DNA from: an uncultured Collinsella sp.
GTDB lineage: Bacteria > Actinomycetota > Coriobacteriia > Coriobacteriales > Coriobacteriaceae
DNA length: 64,000 bases
Direction of reading: 5' to 3'
Assembly (NCBI GenBank): GCA_900541035.1
Contig: UQIN01000012.1
Location: forward strand, 9,260-73,259
This document shows positions 26,383 to 35,631 of the stretch, one piece after another. Every line of letters starts with the position of its first letter. Within the stretch, counting starts at the first letter, position 1. The notes under the pieces are model-generated. The model worked only from the letters and a program-made list of their open reading frames with translations, searched no databases and had not been told where the DNA came from. The translations under genes and the position numbers were made by a program.

Positions 26383-27984
26383 TCACGCGCCCCCTTTCTG
26401 GACGAGCTTATCCAAGAGCTTCTCCGAAAACAGGTTACCGCGACCCAGCTGCCCGGCAGGATCGAGCTGGAGCTTGAGCCGCGCCGACTCGACCATGGCC
26501 TCGTGACCGTACATCGTCTCCAAGAAGCCCGCCTTGATCTTGCCGACGCCGTGTTCTGCGGAGACGGCACCGCCCATGGCCGTGACCTCGGAAGCCCACT
26601 GGGCAAAGAGTTCTCCGCCGCGGCGATAATCCTGTGCATCGCGCGGCAGAATGTTCACATGCAGATGGTTGTTACCGATATGCCCCCAGGCGGCAGATTC
26701 AAGCCCACTTTCCGCCAGCGTGCGGCGATAGAGGGCGATAACATCGGCCAAGTGCGCGTTGGGCACCGACATGTCCGAACCCAGTTTGGTGATGGTGGGA
26801 TCCATGCGGCGGCGCTCGTCGATGAGCATGTTGACGCTCTCGGGCACCGCATGGCGGAAGAATCGCTGACACTCGCGATCGACCTCGGTGCGCGCGACCC
26901 ATGTCGCATCGTCACTGCCGCCCGCAAGCTCCAGTACCCACCCCAAGTGATACAGCTCCTCAGTCGCCTGAACTTCGTCATCGCAGTCGAGCTCCACGTA
27001 GACACAGACCTTGGCCTCTTTGTCGAGCGACGGCAGCGAGGCGAACGCGGTCGACTGCTCACGCTGACGACGCAGGATATCCAGGGCGCCCGCATCGAAA
27101 TATTCGATGGCAGCCGCGTGGGACAGGACGGGACGCACAGAATCGGTGAAGGACACGGCCTTGTCTTCGCTGTCAAAGAAACAGCTCACGCCCCAAACGA
27201 CCGCAGGCGCCGCCTGCAGGGCAATCTCGAGCTCGGTGATGACGCCGATTGTGCCACACGCACCGATAAACAGATCGATGGCATCCATATCGTCAGCAAC
27301 GAAATAGCCCGAAGCATTTTTGGTCTTGGGCATGGTGTAGTCGGGAAGGTCGAGCTCGAGCGCGCGGCCCTCTGCCGTCACGAGCGACAGGTGGCGACCC
27401 TGGGTAAAAGCCTCGCCGCGCTGAAGCTCAAGCAAATCGCCATCAGCCAGCGCGACGTGGAGTCCCGTGATATGTGGGCGCATGGGGCCGTAGGCGTAGC
27501 TGCGGGCACCGGAGGCGTTACACGCCGCCATGCCGCCCAGACAGGCAGATGCCTCGGTGGGATCGGTGGGAAAAAACTGCTCGGGGGCCTCTTGGAACTC
27601 CTCGTAGGCCTCAAGCGATGCCTGGTCCCAACCAGCGGTCGGCAGCACCTTCTTGCCCAGCTGCTTGCGCAGCTCCGAGAGCACAACGCCCGGCTCCACG
27701 CGCAGCAGAAATTGGCCTTGTTCATCGCGGCGAAGGCCCAAGTAGCGATTCATACGGGAAGTATTGAGGATATGCCCGCCGTGGGGCACGGCACCGGCGG
27801 CAAGGCCGGTTCGGGCGCCCTGAACCGTTACCGGGACACGCTCGGCATGGAGCTTTTCCAAAATGGCACGGACCTCGTTTTCCGTTGTCGGAAACGAGAT
27901 GCTCGATGCTTCGCCCGATGCGCGAGATTCATCGCGGCCATACTCTTCGAACTCGTCGGTGAAGGGTTTGATGGTTGCAGACAC
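26383..27984 (-). CDS. FAD-linked oxidase, D-lactate/2-hydroxyacid dehydrogenase (LctD/GlcD-like)
   Basis: 533 residues from GTG 27984 with AAAGGGGGAG upstream. N-terminal FAD_binding_4 domain: VTVQGARTGLAAGAVPHGG and GGMAACNASGARSYAYG. C-terminal FAD-oxidase domain: GHIGNNHLHVNILP and EHGVGKIKAGFLE. This is the D-lactate dehydrogenase and glycolate oxidase family. First gene of a unit with etfB and ferredoxin-fused etfA, as in Acetobacterium LctBCD, which oxidises lactate with NAD+ by driving the uphill step with reduced ferredoxin. Lactate as substrate is inferred from this context; glycolate or another hydroxyacid is possible. Confidence 0.9.
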   Translation of the reverse strand: MSATIKPFTDEFEEYGRDESRASGEASSISFPTTENEVRAILEKLHAERVPVTVQGARTGLAAGAVPHGGHILNTSRMNRYLGLRRDEQGQFLLRVEPGVVLSELRKQLGKKVLPTAGWDQASLEAYEEFQEAPEQFFPTDPTEASACLGGMAACNASGARSYAYGPMRPHITGLHVALADGDLLELQRGEAFTQGRHLSLVTAEGRALELDLPDYTMPKTKNASGYFVADDMDAIDLFIGACGTIGVITELEIALQAAPAVVWGVSCFFDSEDKAVSFTDSVRPVLSHAAAIEYFDAGALDILRRQREQSTAFASLPSLDKEAKVCVYVELDCDDEVQATEELYHLGWVLELAGGSDDATWVARTEVDRECQRFFRHAVPESVNMLIDERRRMDPTITKLGSDMSVPNAHLADVIALYRRTLAESGLESAAWGHIGNNHLHVNILPRDAQDYRRGGELFAQWASEVTAMGGAVSAEHGVGKIKAGFLETMYGHEAMVESARLKLQLDPAGQLGRGNLFSEKLLDKLVQKGGA

Positions 27985-27999
27985 GCGAACTCCCCCTTT

Positions 28000-28320
28000 A
28001 GCTAACTACAGTGTTTGCAGGGAGATGTTACCGCATCGTTTCGTCGACGTGTTCGAGACCGTCTCCATAATTGGCGATTTTTACGTTCATGCAATTCGGC
28101 GAGCGGCTTGATTTCCTCGGCAGACGATGCTTTTGACACATATGGCCCCGCCGTCGCCGACCGCGCGATTGTCGCTTGAAAAAAGTTGGAGTATTTTTTG
28201 CCGCCTTTTACCTGCGGAGACGCCAATCCGTCAAGCATTTGGTCAGAAATTGGTCAAGTAGCGGCTGATACGGTCGGCGTCGACAGCCAAAACCGATAGA
28301 AGTTTTGGCCCAGAAGCAGG
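28000..28320. other. Intergenic region between divergent lactate dehydrogenase and surface-protein units
   Basis: About 320 bases without a gene. It must hold the promoters of both flanking units. An A6 run and a T6 run around 28178-28199 form a weak palindrome. I see no clear operator, riboswitch or small ORF with a ribosome site. Confidence 0.5.
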
Positions 28321-28329
28321 GAGGTTCCC

Positions 28330-28626
28330 ATGGCATATTACTGGCCCCAGTACGGCATCGCCATCGAAGTCGACGACGATCCCCATCTCCTGCCTTTCGA
28401 CGAAGAGGCATTCCCCGATACGACGGTCTACCACGTTACCACCGATGTGATCTGCGACCCCGAGTCGTTCTCGGCGCTCGCCCACCACATCGCGCATATC
28501 CACGACATCGAGCTCCCTCCCGACTTCGAAGAGCTCGTCTACTCGCGCCGCCTGATGCTTCACATGCTCTTTGGAGCGGACCCGTCCACCTTTGCGCGCA
28601 TCTATACCGCCAAGGATGCCGCATGA
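28330..28626 (+). CDS. Conserved-type hypothetical protein, 98 aa
   Basis: An acidic, cytoplasmic 98-residue protein with AGGGAGG 6 bases before the ATG. It contains several His residues (ALAHHIAHIHDIE) that could bind metal, but no known motif. I do not recognise the family. Its stop codon overlaps the start of the next gene (ATGA), so the two are translationally coupled and probably act together. Both precede the surface-protein genes. Confidence 0.75.
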   Translation: MAYYWPQYGIAIEVDDDPHLLPFDEEAFPDTTVYHVTTDVICDPESFSALAHHIAHIHDIELPPDFEELVYSRRLMLHMLFGADPSTFARIYTAKDAA

Positions 28627-29132
28627 GCGCGAAGAAGCCACCCCGCTTTGCAGGCCTGGGTCGTCGCAAGAAGCTCATCGTTGCCTGCTTGGCCATCGTC
28701 TGTGCCCTTGTCGCCGTAGGACTATACGCTTGGCAGTCGCAGCCCGTACCCGAGGCGGGCGCTTCGGTTACGACGGCCGAGGGCAAAACGCGTCAGGAAA
28801 TCCAAGATGAGCTCGACGCCATCGTCCGCGACAACATGATGACGATTTCGGTCGCGCCGGTCGCTCAGCTGCAGGAGGACGGCAAGCTGCGCGTCAACGT
28901 GCAAAACGTCCAAGACAATAAATTTCCCCAGCGATTCCGCGTCATCCAAAACGACGAGACCATGTACGAATCCGGTGTGGTCGAGACCGGCAAGACAATC
29001 GAGACGTGCCCCGCCGGCGACATCAAAGAAGGCGAGGCGTACATCGAGATCCAGGCACTCGATACAAAGACCCTCGACAGCCACGGCAATCCGACACGTG
29101 TCAAGGTGCGGGTTGAGCAAGCCGAGAACTAG
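28623..29132 (+). CDS. Membrane-anchored extracytoplasmic protein, function unknown
   Basis: 169 residues. A basic N-terminus (RRKK at ~14) is followed by one hydrophobic segment (about 18-39) and then an outside domain. That domain starts with a helix (TRQEIQDELDAIVRDNMM) and continues as probable beta strands. Function unknown; the arrangement suggests a single-pass anchor protein of a surface assembly. It overlaps the previous gene by four bases and is followed after 89 bases by a secreted protein gene. Confidence 0.75.
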   Translation: MSAKKPPRFAGLGRRKKLIVACLAIVCALVAVGLYAWQSQPVPEAGASVTTAEGKTRQEIQDELDAIVRDNMMTISVAPVAQLQEDGKLRVNVQNVQDNKFPQRFRVIQNDETMYESGVVETGKTIETCPAGDIKEGEAYIEIQALDTKTLDSHGNPTRVKVRVEQAEN

Positions 29133-29221
29133 CCTTCCGGCCGACGCGACACCGCACGCAATTCACCAGCATTCGTCCAATCATCGCGGGGACGGCCCGC
29201 GGCGAATAGAAAGGAACGACC

Positions 29222-29821
29222 ATGGACATCACCAGGAACATGAACGGAGCCAGAGCGCTCGTCGTGGGCGCAGGGCTCGCGCTCGCGCTCGCAATGGGCG
29301 CCGCCCCGACGCCAGCTATGGCAGCCGGGCGCGTTGGAACCACGAAAGTAATGGTCAGGACTGAGATCGACAACGTTGAGTTCAAAGTTCCGACGGTTAT
29401 TCCCTTCGTCGCCAAGGCCGACGGCACGCTTCAGGGCCCCTCAGAAGACGCGACCACCATCGACAATCATTCGGCCTACGGCATCCATGTCACCAACATG
29501 AAGATCGACGCCATGAACACCTGGACCATTGCCGCCGACGCCAAGGCCGGAACCGCGCAGAACTCCATCGACTTTAAGGTCGGCCCCGACGGCGCACTCC
29601 AGAACGCCAGCGCCGCAATGCAAGGAACGGGCCTTGATCTTTCCAAGAATGCAGCCTTCGACATGGGCTACCAGGGCATTGCCGGCGGCACGGACAAAAT
29701 TAAGCTCAAGACAAGCGGAAACGTCGCCCGCGTCACGCGCGACATCTTCCGCGTAACCGGCGAAGGCGATCAGGTTGCAACGATTACCTGGACGGTCGAG
29801 CCCGGTGCGCACACGGCATAA
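29222..29821 (+). CDS. Secreted beta-rich surface protein, function unknown
   Basis: 199 residues with GAAAGGAACG before the ATG. A clear Sec signal peptide (hydrophobic core LVVGAGLALALAMG) ends in an AMAA cleavage-like site near residue 35. The mature part is rich in Thr, Ala, Asp and alternating hydrophobics (VPTVIPFVAKADGTLQG, NHSAYGIHVTNM), typical of an extracellular beta sandwich. No sorting signal of its own; the next ORF, overlapping its 3' end, carries one. Family not recognised. Confidence 0.75.
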   Translation: MDITRNMNGARALVVGAGLALALAMGAAPTPAMAAGRVGTTKVMVRTEIDNVEFKVPTVIPFVAKADGTLQGPSEDATTIDNHSAYGIHVTNMKIDAMNTWTIAADAKAGTAQNSIDFKVGPDGALQNASAAMQGTGLDLSKNAAFDMGYQGIAGGTDKIKLKTSGNVARVTRDIFRVTGEGDQVATITWTVEPGAHTA

Positions 29822-30086
29822 GGCCGTCGCCCTGGCCGCCGCCGTCAGCATCCTAGCGTTTGGGCCAGCCATGGCCTTTGCCCAGCAAGAACAGGCGCAG
29901 GCCGCCACGCAAGTGACGGTCGACCTCTCGGAGCTCGACCGCGGCGACCGCGAGGAACCGCTGGCGCAGACAGGCGACAGACGATGGCTCTTGGCAGCAG
30001 GCGCCACAGCAGCAGGCGCGGGAACCGCCGGCCTCGGTCTGCACATCAAACGCAGCCAGAAACAAAACACGGACAGGCCGCACTAA
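29805..30086 (+). CDS. Small LAQTG-anchored cell-wall protein
   Basis: About 93 residues if it starts at GTG 29805, which overlaps the previous gene by 17 bases; an in-frame start 10 codons earlier is also open. A signal peptide (AVALAAAVSILAFGPAMAFA) is followed by only ~25 residues. Then comes a sorting signal: LAQTG, a hydrophobic run (WLLAAGATAAGAGTAGLGL) and a basic tail KRSQK. LAxTG is a sortase substrate motif known in actinobacteria (class E sortase). No sortase gene is in the window. Such a short mature chain suggests a wall-anchored linker or stalk for the partner proteins. Confidence 0.7.
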   Translation: MRTRHKAVALAAAVSILAFGPAMAFAQQEQAQAATQVTVDLSELDRGDREEPLAQTGDRRWLLAAGATAAGAGTAGLGLHIKRSQKQNTDRPH

Positions 30087-30104
30087 ATTAGTTAAGGAGA
30101 CCCC

Positions 30105-31535
30105 ATGGCATCGAAGAACCTTTTGCCCGTCGTCGCACTCTGCGGCGCGCTCGCAACCGGAACGCCTGTCGCCGCTTGGGCGACTCCCGTCATGGCAGAC
30201 TCCTTACCAGCAGCCCTAAGTTCCGCACCAAATCCGTCGAGCGCCATTGCGTGCAAGCGTTTTTCGATCGCACAGGCCGCAATCTCGACCTCGGGATGCC
30301 TTCGTCGTAATACGGACGGCTCGATAGTCGTGGATATCAATCGTTCGAACAAGGCAAACGGCTCCCAGGCGGGGTGCGCCGTCTGCACGTGGCGCTCGGT
30401 TGTGCTCGATGCAGATGGCGATCCATGCAATTTAGAGCTGCGCATCGACATCGCTTCGGTCGATGACTCGGCGAACGGAGCGAAGGTCGCCTTCGACGGT
30501 ACGTTTTTCGAGAAAGGAGGCGGTATATGTCTGGGCTGCGCCGCCGCGAATGCAGACGATGCACAGCCCACCCTCTCATTCACGGCATCGTTGCGGCTGA
30601 CCAAAGCCGGCACCGATGCCATCGCGGCGGGAGAAGCGTCCCTGCTGTTCTACGCCGTCAGTACCAAAGACTCAGACGCTCATTTCGAGAAGCCAGCCGG
30701 ATCACTCAGCCTTACACGAGGGATAGAGGCAGGCCCTATTGAAATCGATTCCCACGCGCAAAGCAGGCAACGCATTCTTGCCGACCCGGCGCTTCTCGAA
30801 ATGGAGTGGAACGGATCCGGAGCCATCGGAATTCTCCCCTCCGCGCTTGACGCCAAGACGCTCCCCCCAAACGACGAACCCATCAACGCAACCATACAAG
30901 AAGAGAGTGCGGACAAAGAAGCAGGTGCGGGCGACACGCCGTCGCCGACAAACAGCGTCCCAGCTTCTTTCGAAGCACCGAATGAGCCCGCTACCGATCT
31001 AAACGATCCCGAGCTCGAGGACAGTCTGGGGCTTGCTGATCCTCAAGAGATCGATGAAGGTAACTGTTGCGTGCTTGCCGCACTCGACCACACAGAGGTC
31101 ATCGACGCTGCGAACATCGAAGTTGCCGCCGCCAATCAGCCCGTCCGCAAGTCGGCTATCATCGCATTTCCCGAATCCATCGAAGTCGTCTTTTTGCCAT
31201 CGGGCGAGGTCGTGGCCCCAACACTGCTCACCTTGTTGGGCGCCAAGAATACTCGAAACGAAATTAAAAAGGTCACGGTTGTCGACCCTGCAACCACCGC
31301 CAAGCTGCGTCTATACGCCGTTGCTCCAGACGGAGGCAAGACCTTGGAATTCGATGGTGACACACTCCTAGCCTGGCGACGTCTGGACATTATGCAAGAC
31401 GTCTCGTATCAGATCGAACTCGAAGGGTTTGATCGTGCCCGCGATGCCAATATCATCGCCGCGGCTATTGAATCCCCGCAGCGGCTTATGACACTGCGCT
31501 TTGAATACTATCCCTATGTCCCGACAACCACCTGA
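30105..31535 (+). CDS. Large secreted protein of the surface cluster, function unknown
   Basis: 476 residues; AAGGAG 5 bases before the ATG. Signal peptide LLPVVALCGALATGTPVAAWA. Cys residues come in clusters (GCAVCTW, GICLGCAAA) in the first half. The middle (about 255-330) is acidic, Pro/Ser/Glu-rich and probably disordered. The C-terminal ~110 residues look globular and beta-rich. Base composition is visibly less GC-rich than nearby core genes. No transmembrane anchor or LPxTG motif; it may be held by interaction with the other proteins in this unit. Family not recognised. Confidence 0.72.
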   Translation: MASKNLLPVVALCGALATGTPVAAWATPVMADSLPAALSSAPNPSSAIACKRFSIAQAAISTSGCLRRNTDGSIVVDINRSNKANGSQAGCAVCTWRSVVLDADGDPCNLELRIDIASVDDSANGAKVAFDGTFFEKGGGICLGCAAANADDAQPTLSFTASLRLTKAGTDAIAAGEASLLFYAVSTKDSDAHFEKPAGSLSLTRGIEAGPIEIDSHAQSRQRILADPALLEMEWNGSGAIGILPSALDAKTLPPNDEPINATIQEESADKEAGAGDTPSPTNSVPASFEAPNEPATDLNDPELEDSLGLADPQEIDEGNCCVLAALDHTEVIDAANIEVAAANQPVRKSAIIAFPESIEVVFLPSGEVVAPTLLTLLGAKNTRNEIKKVTVVDPATTAKLRLYAVAPDGGKTLEFDGDTLLAWRRLDIMQDVSYQIELEGFDRARDANIIAAAIESPQRLMTLRFEYYPYVPTTT

Positions 31536-31653
31536 GGCTTAAATGCTGCACATCATTCCTAACACCACTTATATAACGTATTAGATGAGTCGCGATGTGC
31601 CTCGCATTTCGTTCTGCTACGATTGCCACGTTGGCATCAATACAGGAGGGCTC

Positions 31654-32370
31654 ATGCCGGGCTTGGGAACAATCATCAACGTTGTGCTTTTAGTTGCGGG
31701 CGGTCTTTTGGGATTAGCGGGCGGCCGCTTCATCACACCGCGCATCCAAGACACGCTCATGAAAGCATCGGGGCTGTGCGTCCTGTTTATCGGCCTTGGC
31801 GGCACCATGCAAAAGATGCTCCTTATCGATGGGAAGGCGCTAGCGACCACCGGCACCACCATGCTCATCGTCTCATTTGCGCTCGGTTCGCTCATCGGCG
31901 AGGCCGTCAACTTGGAAGCCGCCATCGAGAACCTTGGCGAATGGCTCAAGCGCAAGACCGGCAGTGAGGGCGATAACGAGTTCACCAACGCTTTTGTCTC
32001 GACTTCACTCACCGTGTGTATCGGCGCCATGGCAATTGTGGGATCGATCCAGGACGGCCTGCTCGGCGACTGGTCAACGCTTGCCCTCAAGGGCGCACTG
32101 GACTGCATCATCGTCTGCACCATGACGGCGTCGCTCGGACGCGGCTGCATCTTCTCGGCCCTGCCCGTAGCCGTGTTCCAGGGGACGATCACGTTGTTTG
32201 CCGGCGCGCTCTCCCCCATCATGACCACAGCAGCCCTCAACAGCCTTTCGCTCGTAGGCTCCATGCTCATCTTCTGCGTCGGCGTCAACCTCATCCGTCC
32301 TCAGACCTTCCGCACGGCCAATATGCTCCCCTCCGTCGTCATCGCCGTCATCTACGCCCTCCTGTTCTAA
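31654..32370 (+). CDS. DUF554 membrane protein
   Basis: 238 residues from ATG 31654, fixed by AGGAGGG 4 bases upstream. Six or seven membrane segments; PGLGTIINVVLLVAGGLLGL, FIGLGGTMQKML and the VSTSLTVCIGAMAIVGSIQDG stretch are typical of DUF554 (YdfK-type) proteins. Function unknown, presumably a transporter. It lies between the surface cluster and the TerB operon, with its own spacing on both sides. Confidence 0.85.
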   Translation: MPGLGTIINVVLLVAGGLLGLAGGRFITPRIQDTLMKASGLCVLFIGLGGTMQKMLLIDGKALATTGTTMLIVSFALGSLIGEAVNLEAAIENLGEWLKRKTGSEGDNEFTNAFVSTSLTVCIGAMAIVGSIQDGLLGDWSTLALKGALDCIIVCTMTASLGRGCIFSALPVAVFQGTITLFAGALSPIMTTAALNSLSLVGSMLIFCVGVNLIRPQTFRTANMLPSVVIAVIYALLF

Positions 32371-32457
32371 ATCTATCAACGCAGCGGTATCTCGAACACC
32401 TGTTTGATGCTGTGCTATGATATGAGGTCACCGTAGCTGCGTTCGAGAGGAGGAGCG

Positions 32458-34218
32458 GTGGCCGACCAGGACATCAAGATGCTCATCGAGCGCATTATGG
32501 CCGAGGCCCGGACCCATCAGTCTGCCCGCTTCTCACATGAAGTCTACGCAGACGAGCCGATTCTCAAAACCGGCCGACAGATGCAGAATTTCCTCCCCGA
32601 CCAGTACCGCAAGATGCGTGAGATATCGCGTTGGCAAGAAGACCCCAAGGGCGGTGCGGGCCGTTGGCTTTCGGAAGCCGAGCTTTTTTACCGCCAGGGC
32701 CTGCTGATGGCCGACTTTGAGGACGACTGTCCCTACAACGGCACCTTTAAGTCGTACTTTCCCACCTACAACGCCATGAGCGACCGGCAGCTGCGCGGCT
32801 ACTTTACCTGGCGTGCCCAAGTGCGCCGCGGGAATATCGAGGAGACATCGACCTCGTTTGCGTTTCTGTATCTCTATGAGCTGATTTGCGGCATTGGCGT
32901 AGATAATCCGCTCGATGGTTTTAACAAGATCAAGGCTTTTTGGGATATCTATCGCGCCTTTGAGCCCGGCATCGACCGGTTTGCGCGCGTGTGGCTGCAG
33001 GATTACGCCGTGTTCCACGGGCTCGACCCCAAGCTGCTTTGTGACTCTAAAACCGTCATGCTCGATAACGCCCTTATCGAGCTGCGGCGTGCGGCTCGAG
33101 ACCTTGCGCCTGCACCGGCACCGTCCGGGCAGGCCCCTACGCGTCGCAAAAACTCCGAGCCCACGCTCCCCCTTCCGCCCGATGAGGTGCGCGAGGAGCG
33201 ACTCATGGCCGCCATCAACGCCCTCTCCACGTACAACCTGAATAACTCGCGGCTCGACCGCAGCCACCACCGCGATCTGCGCCACGTGGCATGCGCCGTG
33301 TATGTCCGTATGGCGCGCTACTATGACACGCACCGAAAGACCGGCATCGTGGCGAGTTTATTTGGGGAGGAGACGGCCATGCCCTACACCATGTTTGCCT
33401 CGGCCGTATTCTTTGCGCCCGAGCGCCACGAGGACTGCGAATACCGCCTGGATCCTATCCATATCTACCGTTGCCAAAACGGCTTTTGGGAATGCATGCG
33501 TATCCACGGTAGTAGGCAAAAGAGCAGCAAGCTCGGTGAAATGATGCGCGCCTGCGACCAACGCCTGCGCCTGGCGCTGGACCCCGCCCATCCCCTTAAG
33601 GAAGAAAAGGTCCCCAAATATCTGGCCAAGATTATCGATGACGAGATTGTGGCATGGCTTTCGTGGGACGCCGCACACCAGCCCGTCAAGATCGATATCG
33701 ATCTTAGTCAGCTGGGGCACATTCGGAGCGCCGCTGCGCAAACGCGCGAAGCGCTTTTGATCGACGAAGAGCGCGAGGACGACGCATCCGCAGAAGCCGA
33801 GGCAGCGGACTCAGGACAACCGGAAGCCGAGCCCGTAGCCGACGCGATTGTCGAGGCGGTCGCGGCACCCATTCGGCAGGACTTGACCGACGAGCCGACC
33901 ATATCCACCGAACAGTTTGGTGTCGTGGCACCGCTTCTCGCGCCGACGCCCGCGTTCGCGGCTGCTGCGCCCGCTGACGCCACAAACGAACTCGCGCCTG
34001 CCGCAAACGCCTATCTCAGCGCACTGCTCGAGCACAACGCAGTACAGGCGGAATCGGCGGTAGTGCAATCGGGGCAGAGCGAGGACATGCTCGTCGATAC
34101 CATCAACGAGGCGCTCTTTGACCTGGTGGGCGACACCGTAATTGAATTTAGCGCGGCAGGGCCGCAGATTATTGAGGACTACGAAGCAGACGTGAGAGGA
34201 TACCTAGACCATGAGTGA
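32458..34218 (+). CDS. TerB-N domain protein of a TerB-BrxD-helicase unit
   Basis: 586 residues from GTG 32458 with GAGAGGAGGAG upstream. Residues ~45-250 match TerB-N by eye: LPDQYRKMREISRW, the acidic GRWLSEAELFYRQGLLMADFEDD, then LRGYFTWRAQVRRGN and SFAFLYLYELICGIG. A second part with RLDRSHHRDLRHVACAVY and HPLKEEKVPKYLAKIIDDE may be the TerB-C region; the last ~170 residues are Ala/Glu-rich and low in complexity. TerB-type domains occur in membrane-associated stress and phage-conflict systems. First gene of the unit; overlaps the ATPase gene by 8 bases. Confidence 0.82.
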   Translation: MADQDIKMLIERIMAEARTHQSARFSHEVYADEPILKTGRQMQNFLPDQYRKMREISRWQEDPKGGAGRWLSEAELFYRQGLLMADFEDDCPYNGTFKSYFPTYNAMSDRQLRGYFTWRAQVRRGNIEETSTSFAFLYLYELICGIGVDNPLDGFNKIKAFWDIYRAFEPGIDRFARVWLQDYAVFHGLDPKLLCDSKTVMLDNALIELRRAARDLAPAPAPSGQAPTRRKNSEPTLPLPPDEVREERLMAAINALSTYNLNNSRLDRSHHRDLRHVACAVYVRMARYYDTHRKTGIVASLFGEETAMPYTMFASAVFFAPERHEDCEYRLDPIHIYRCQNGFWECMRIHGSRQKSSKLGEMMRACDQRLRLALDPAHPLKEEKVPKYLAKIIDDEIVAWLSWDAAHQPVKIDIDLSQLGHIRSAAAQTREALLIDEEREDDASAEAEAADSGQPEAEPVADAIVEAVAAPIRQDLTDEPTISTEQFGVVAPLLAPTPAFAAAAPADATNELAPAANAYLSALLEHNAVQAESAVVQSGQSEDMLVDTINEALFDLVGDTVIEFSAAGPQIIEDYEADVRGYLDHE

Positions 34219-35515
34219 TACCGCATCCGCAGCACCCCGCGTGCCCAAGCGCGTCGCTGCCGTCATTCTCAACTCGCTCAAGGGCGGCGTGGTCCCGCGC
34301 ATCGGCCTTCCCTACATTACCGTAGGGCGCGAGGTCGAGATCCGCGCCCTGCTCACCGATCTGAGTCTCATCGCCGACGGTGGGGCGAGCTTCCGCTTCC
34401 TGGTCGGTCGCTACGGCGCCGGCAAGAGCTTTTTGCTCCAAACCATCCGAACGCATGCCATGGGCGAGGGATTCGTCGTCGCCGATGCAGACTTATCCCC
34501 CGAGCGCCGTCTGCAGGGCGGGCAGGGGCAGGGCCTTGCCACCTACCGCGAGCTCATACGCAATATATCGACCAAGACGCGCCCCGAGGGCGGTGCGCTC
34601 AACCTTATTCTTGATCGCTGGGTCGCCTCGTACGCCGACGTCGACGAGTCGGTCGTCAATGCCCAACTGGCCCCGCTCGAGGAAATGGTCCACGGCTTCG
34701 ACTTCACCCGCATGCTCCGCCGCTATCGCACGGCCGTATCCGAGGGCGACGAAGAAGCCATGAGCCGCGTGACCAAATGGATCCGCGGCGAATACCGTAC
34801 CAAGAGCGAGGCTCGCGCCGAGCTGGGCTCCTCGACCATCATCAGCGATGACGACTGGTACGACTACGTTAAGCTCATCGCGCGTTTTTTGGTCTGCAGC
34901 GGCTACAAGGGTATGTTGGTGCTCATCGACGAGCTCGTGAATCTGTATAAGATTCCCAACGCGATCACGCGCCAGTACAACTACGAGAAGATCCTGACCA
35001 TGTACAACGACACACTCCAGGGCAAGGCGCAGTACCTGGGCATGATCATGGGCGGCACGCCAACCTCCATCGAAGACCGCCGCCGCGGCGTGTTCTCCTA
35101 CGAGGCCCTGCGCAGCCGACTCGCTCAAGGCCGCTTTGCACGCGAGGACCTTAAGGACATGCTCGCGCCCATCATCCGTCTGCAGCCACTCACCTACGAG
35201 GAGCTGCTGGTGCTGATCGAAAAACTCATGCAAATTCACGCCGGCTACTTTTGCTGGACGCCCACGCTTACCGAGAACGACTTGGTGGACTTCCTCAAGA
35301 TCGAGTTCGGCCGCGTGGGAGCCGATACACACCTGACGCCCCGTGAGGTCATCCGTGACTTTATCGAACTGCTCGACATCCTATGTCAGAACCCCAATGC
35401 AAATGTGGCCGAGTTGCTGCAAAGCGTCGGCGGCGACGCGCTGGCGCCGGCAGCCGCAACAGGCGACACCGGCACCGCAGACGGCGACCGTAACTTCGCC
35501 GAATTCACCATCTAA
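34211..35515 (+). CDS. BrxD-like (DUF2791) P-loop ATPase
   Basis: 434 residues. Walker A GRYGAGKSF near residue 66, GREVEIRALLTDL ahead of it, Walker B LVLIDELVNLYK near 240, and a sensor-like MIMGGTPTSIEDRRRGVFSYEAL. These match the DUF2791 ATPases called BrxD in type 2 BREX loci. It overlaps the TerB-N gene by 8 bases and has its ribosome site (AGAGGA) inside it, so the two are made together. Probably a nucleic-acid-associated motor or loader for the helicase encoded next. The last ~40 residues are low complexity. Confidence 0.87.
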   Translation: MSDTASAAPRVPKRVAAVILNSLKGGVVPRIGLPYITVGREVEIRALLTDLSLIADGGASFRFLVGRYGAGKSFLLQTIRTHAMGEGFVVADADLSPERRLQGGQGQGLATYRELIRNISTKTRPEGGALNLILDRWVASYADVDESVVNAQLAPLEEMVHGFDFTRMLRRYRTAVSEGDEEAMSRVTKWIRGEYRTKSEARAELGSSTIISDDDWYDYVKLIARFLVCSGYKGMLVLIDELVNLYKIPNAITRQYNYEKILTMYNDTLQGKAQYLGMIMGGTPTSIEDRRRGVFSYEALRSRLAQGRFAREDLKDMLAPIIRLQPLTYEELLVLIEKLMQIHAGYFCWTPTLTENDLVDFLKIEFGRVGADTHLTPREVIRDFIELLDILCQNPNANVAELLQSVGGDALAPAAATGDTGTADGDRNFAEFTI

Positions 35516-35631
35516 CCTGCCAAAAAGGGACAGGTTTATTTTGGTAGGTTCTATCTGGGCAAACGTTGAGACTGTAATGCAGCAAGCCGTTGCCAGCCGC
35601 GTTAAGAGATTCGTTTTTGAGAGGAGGCCCC

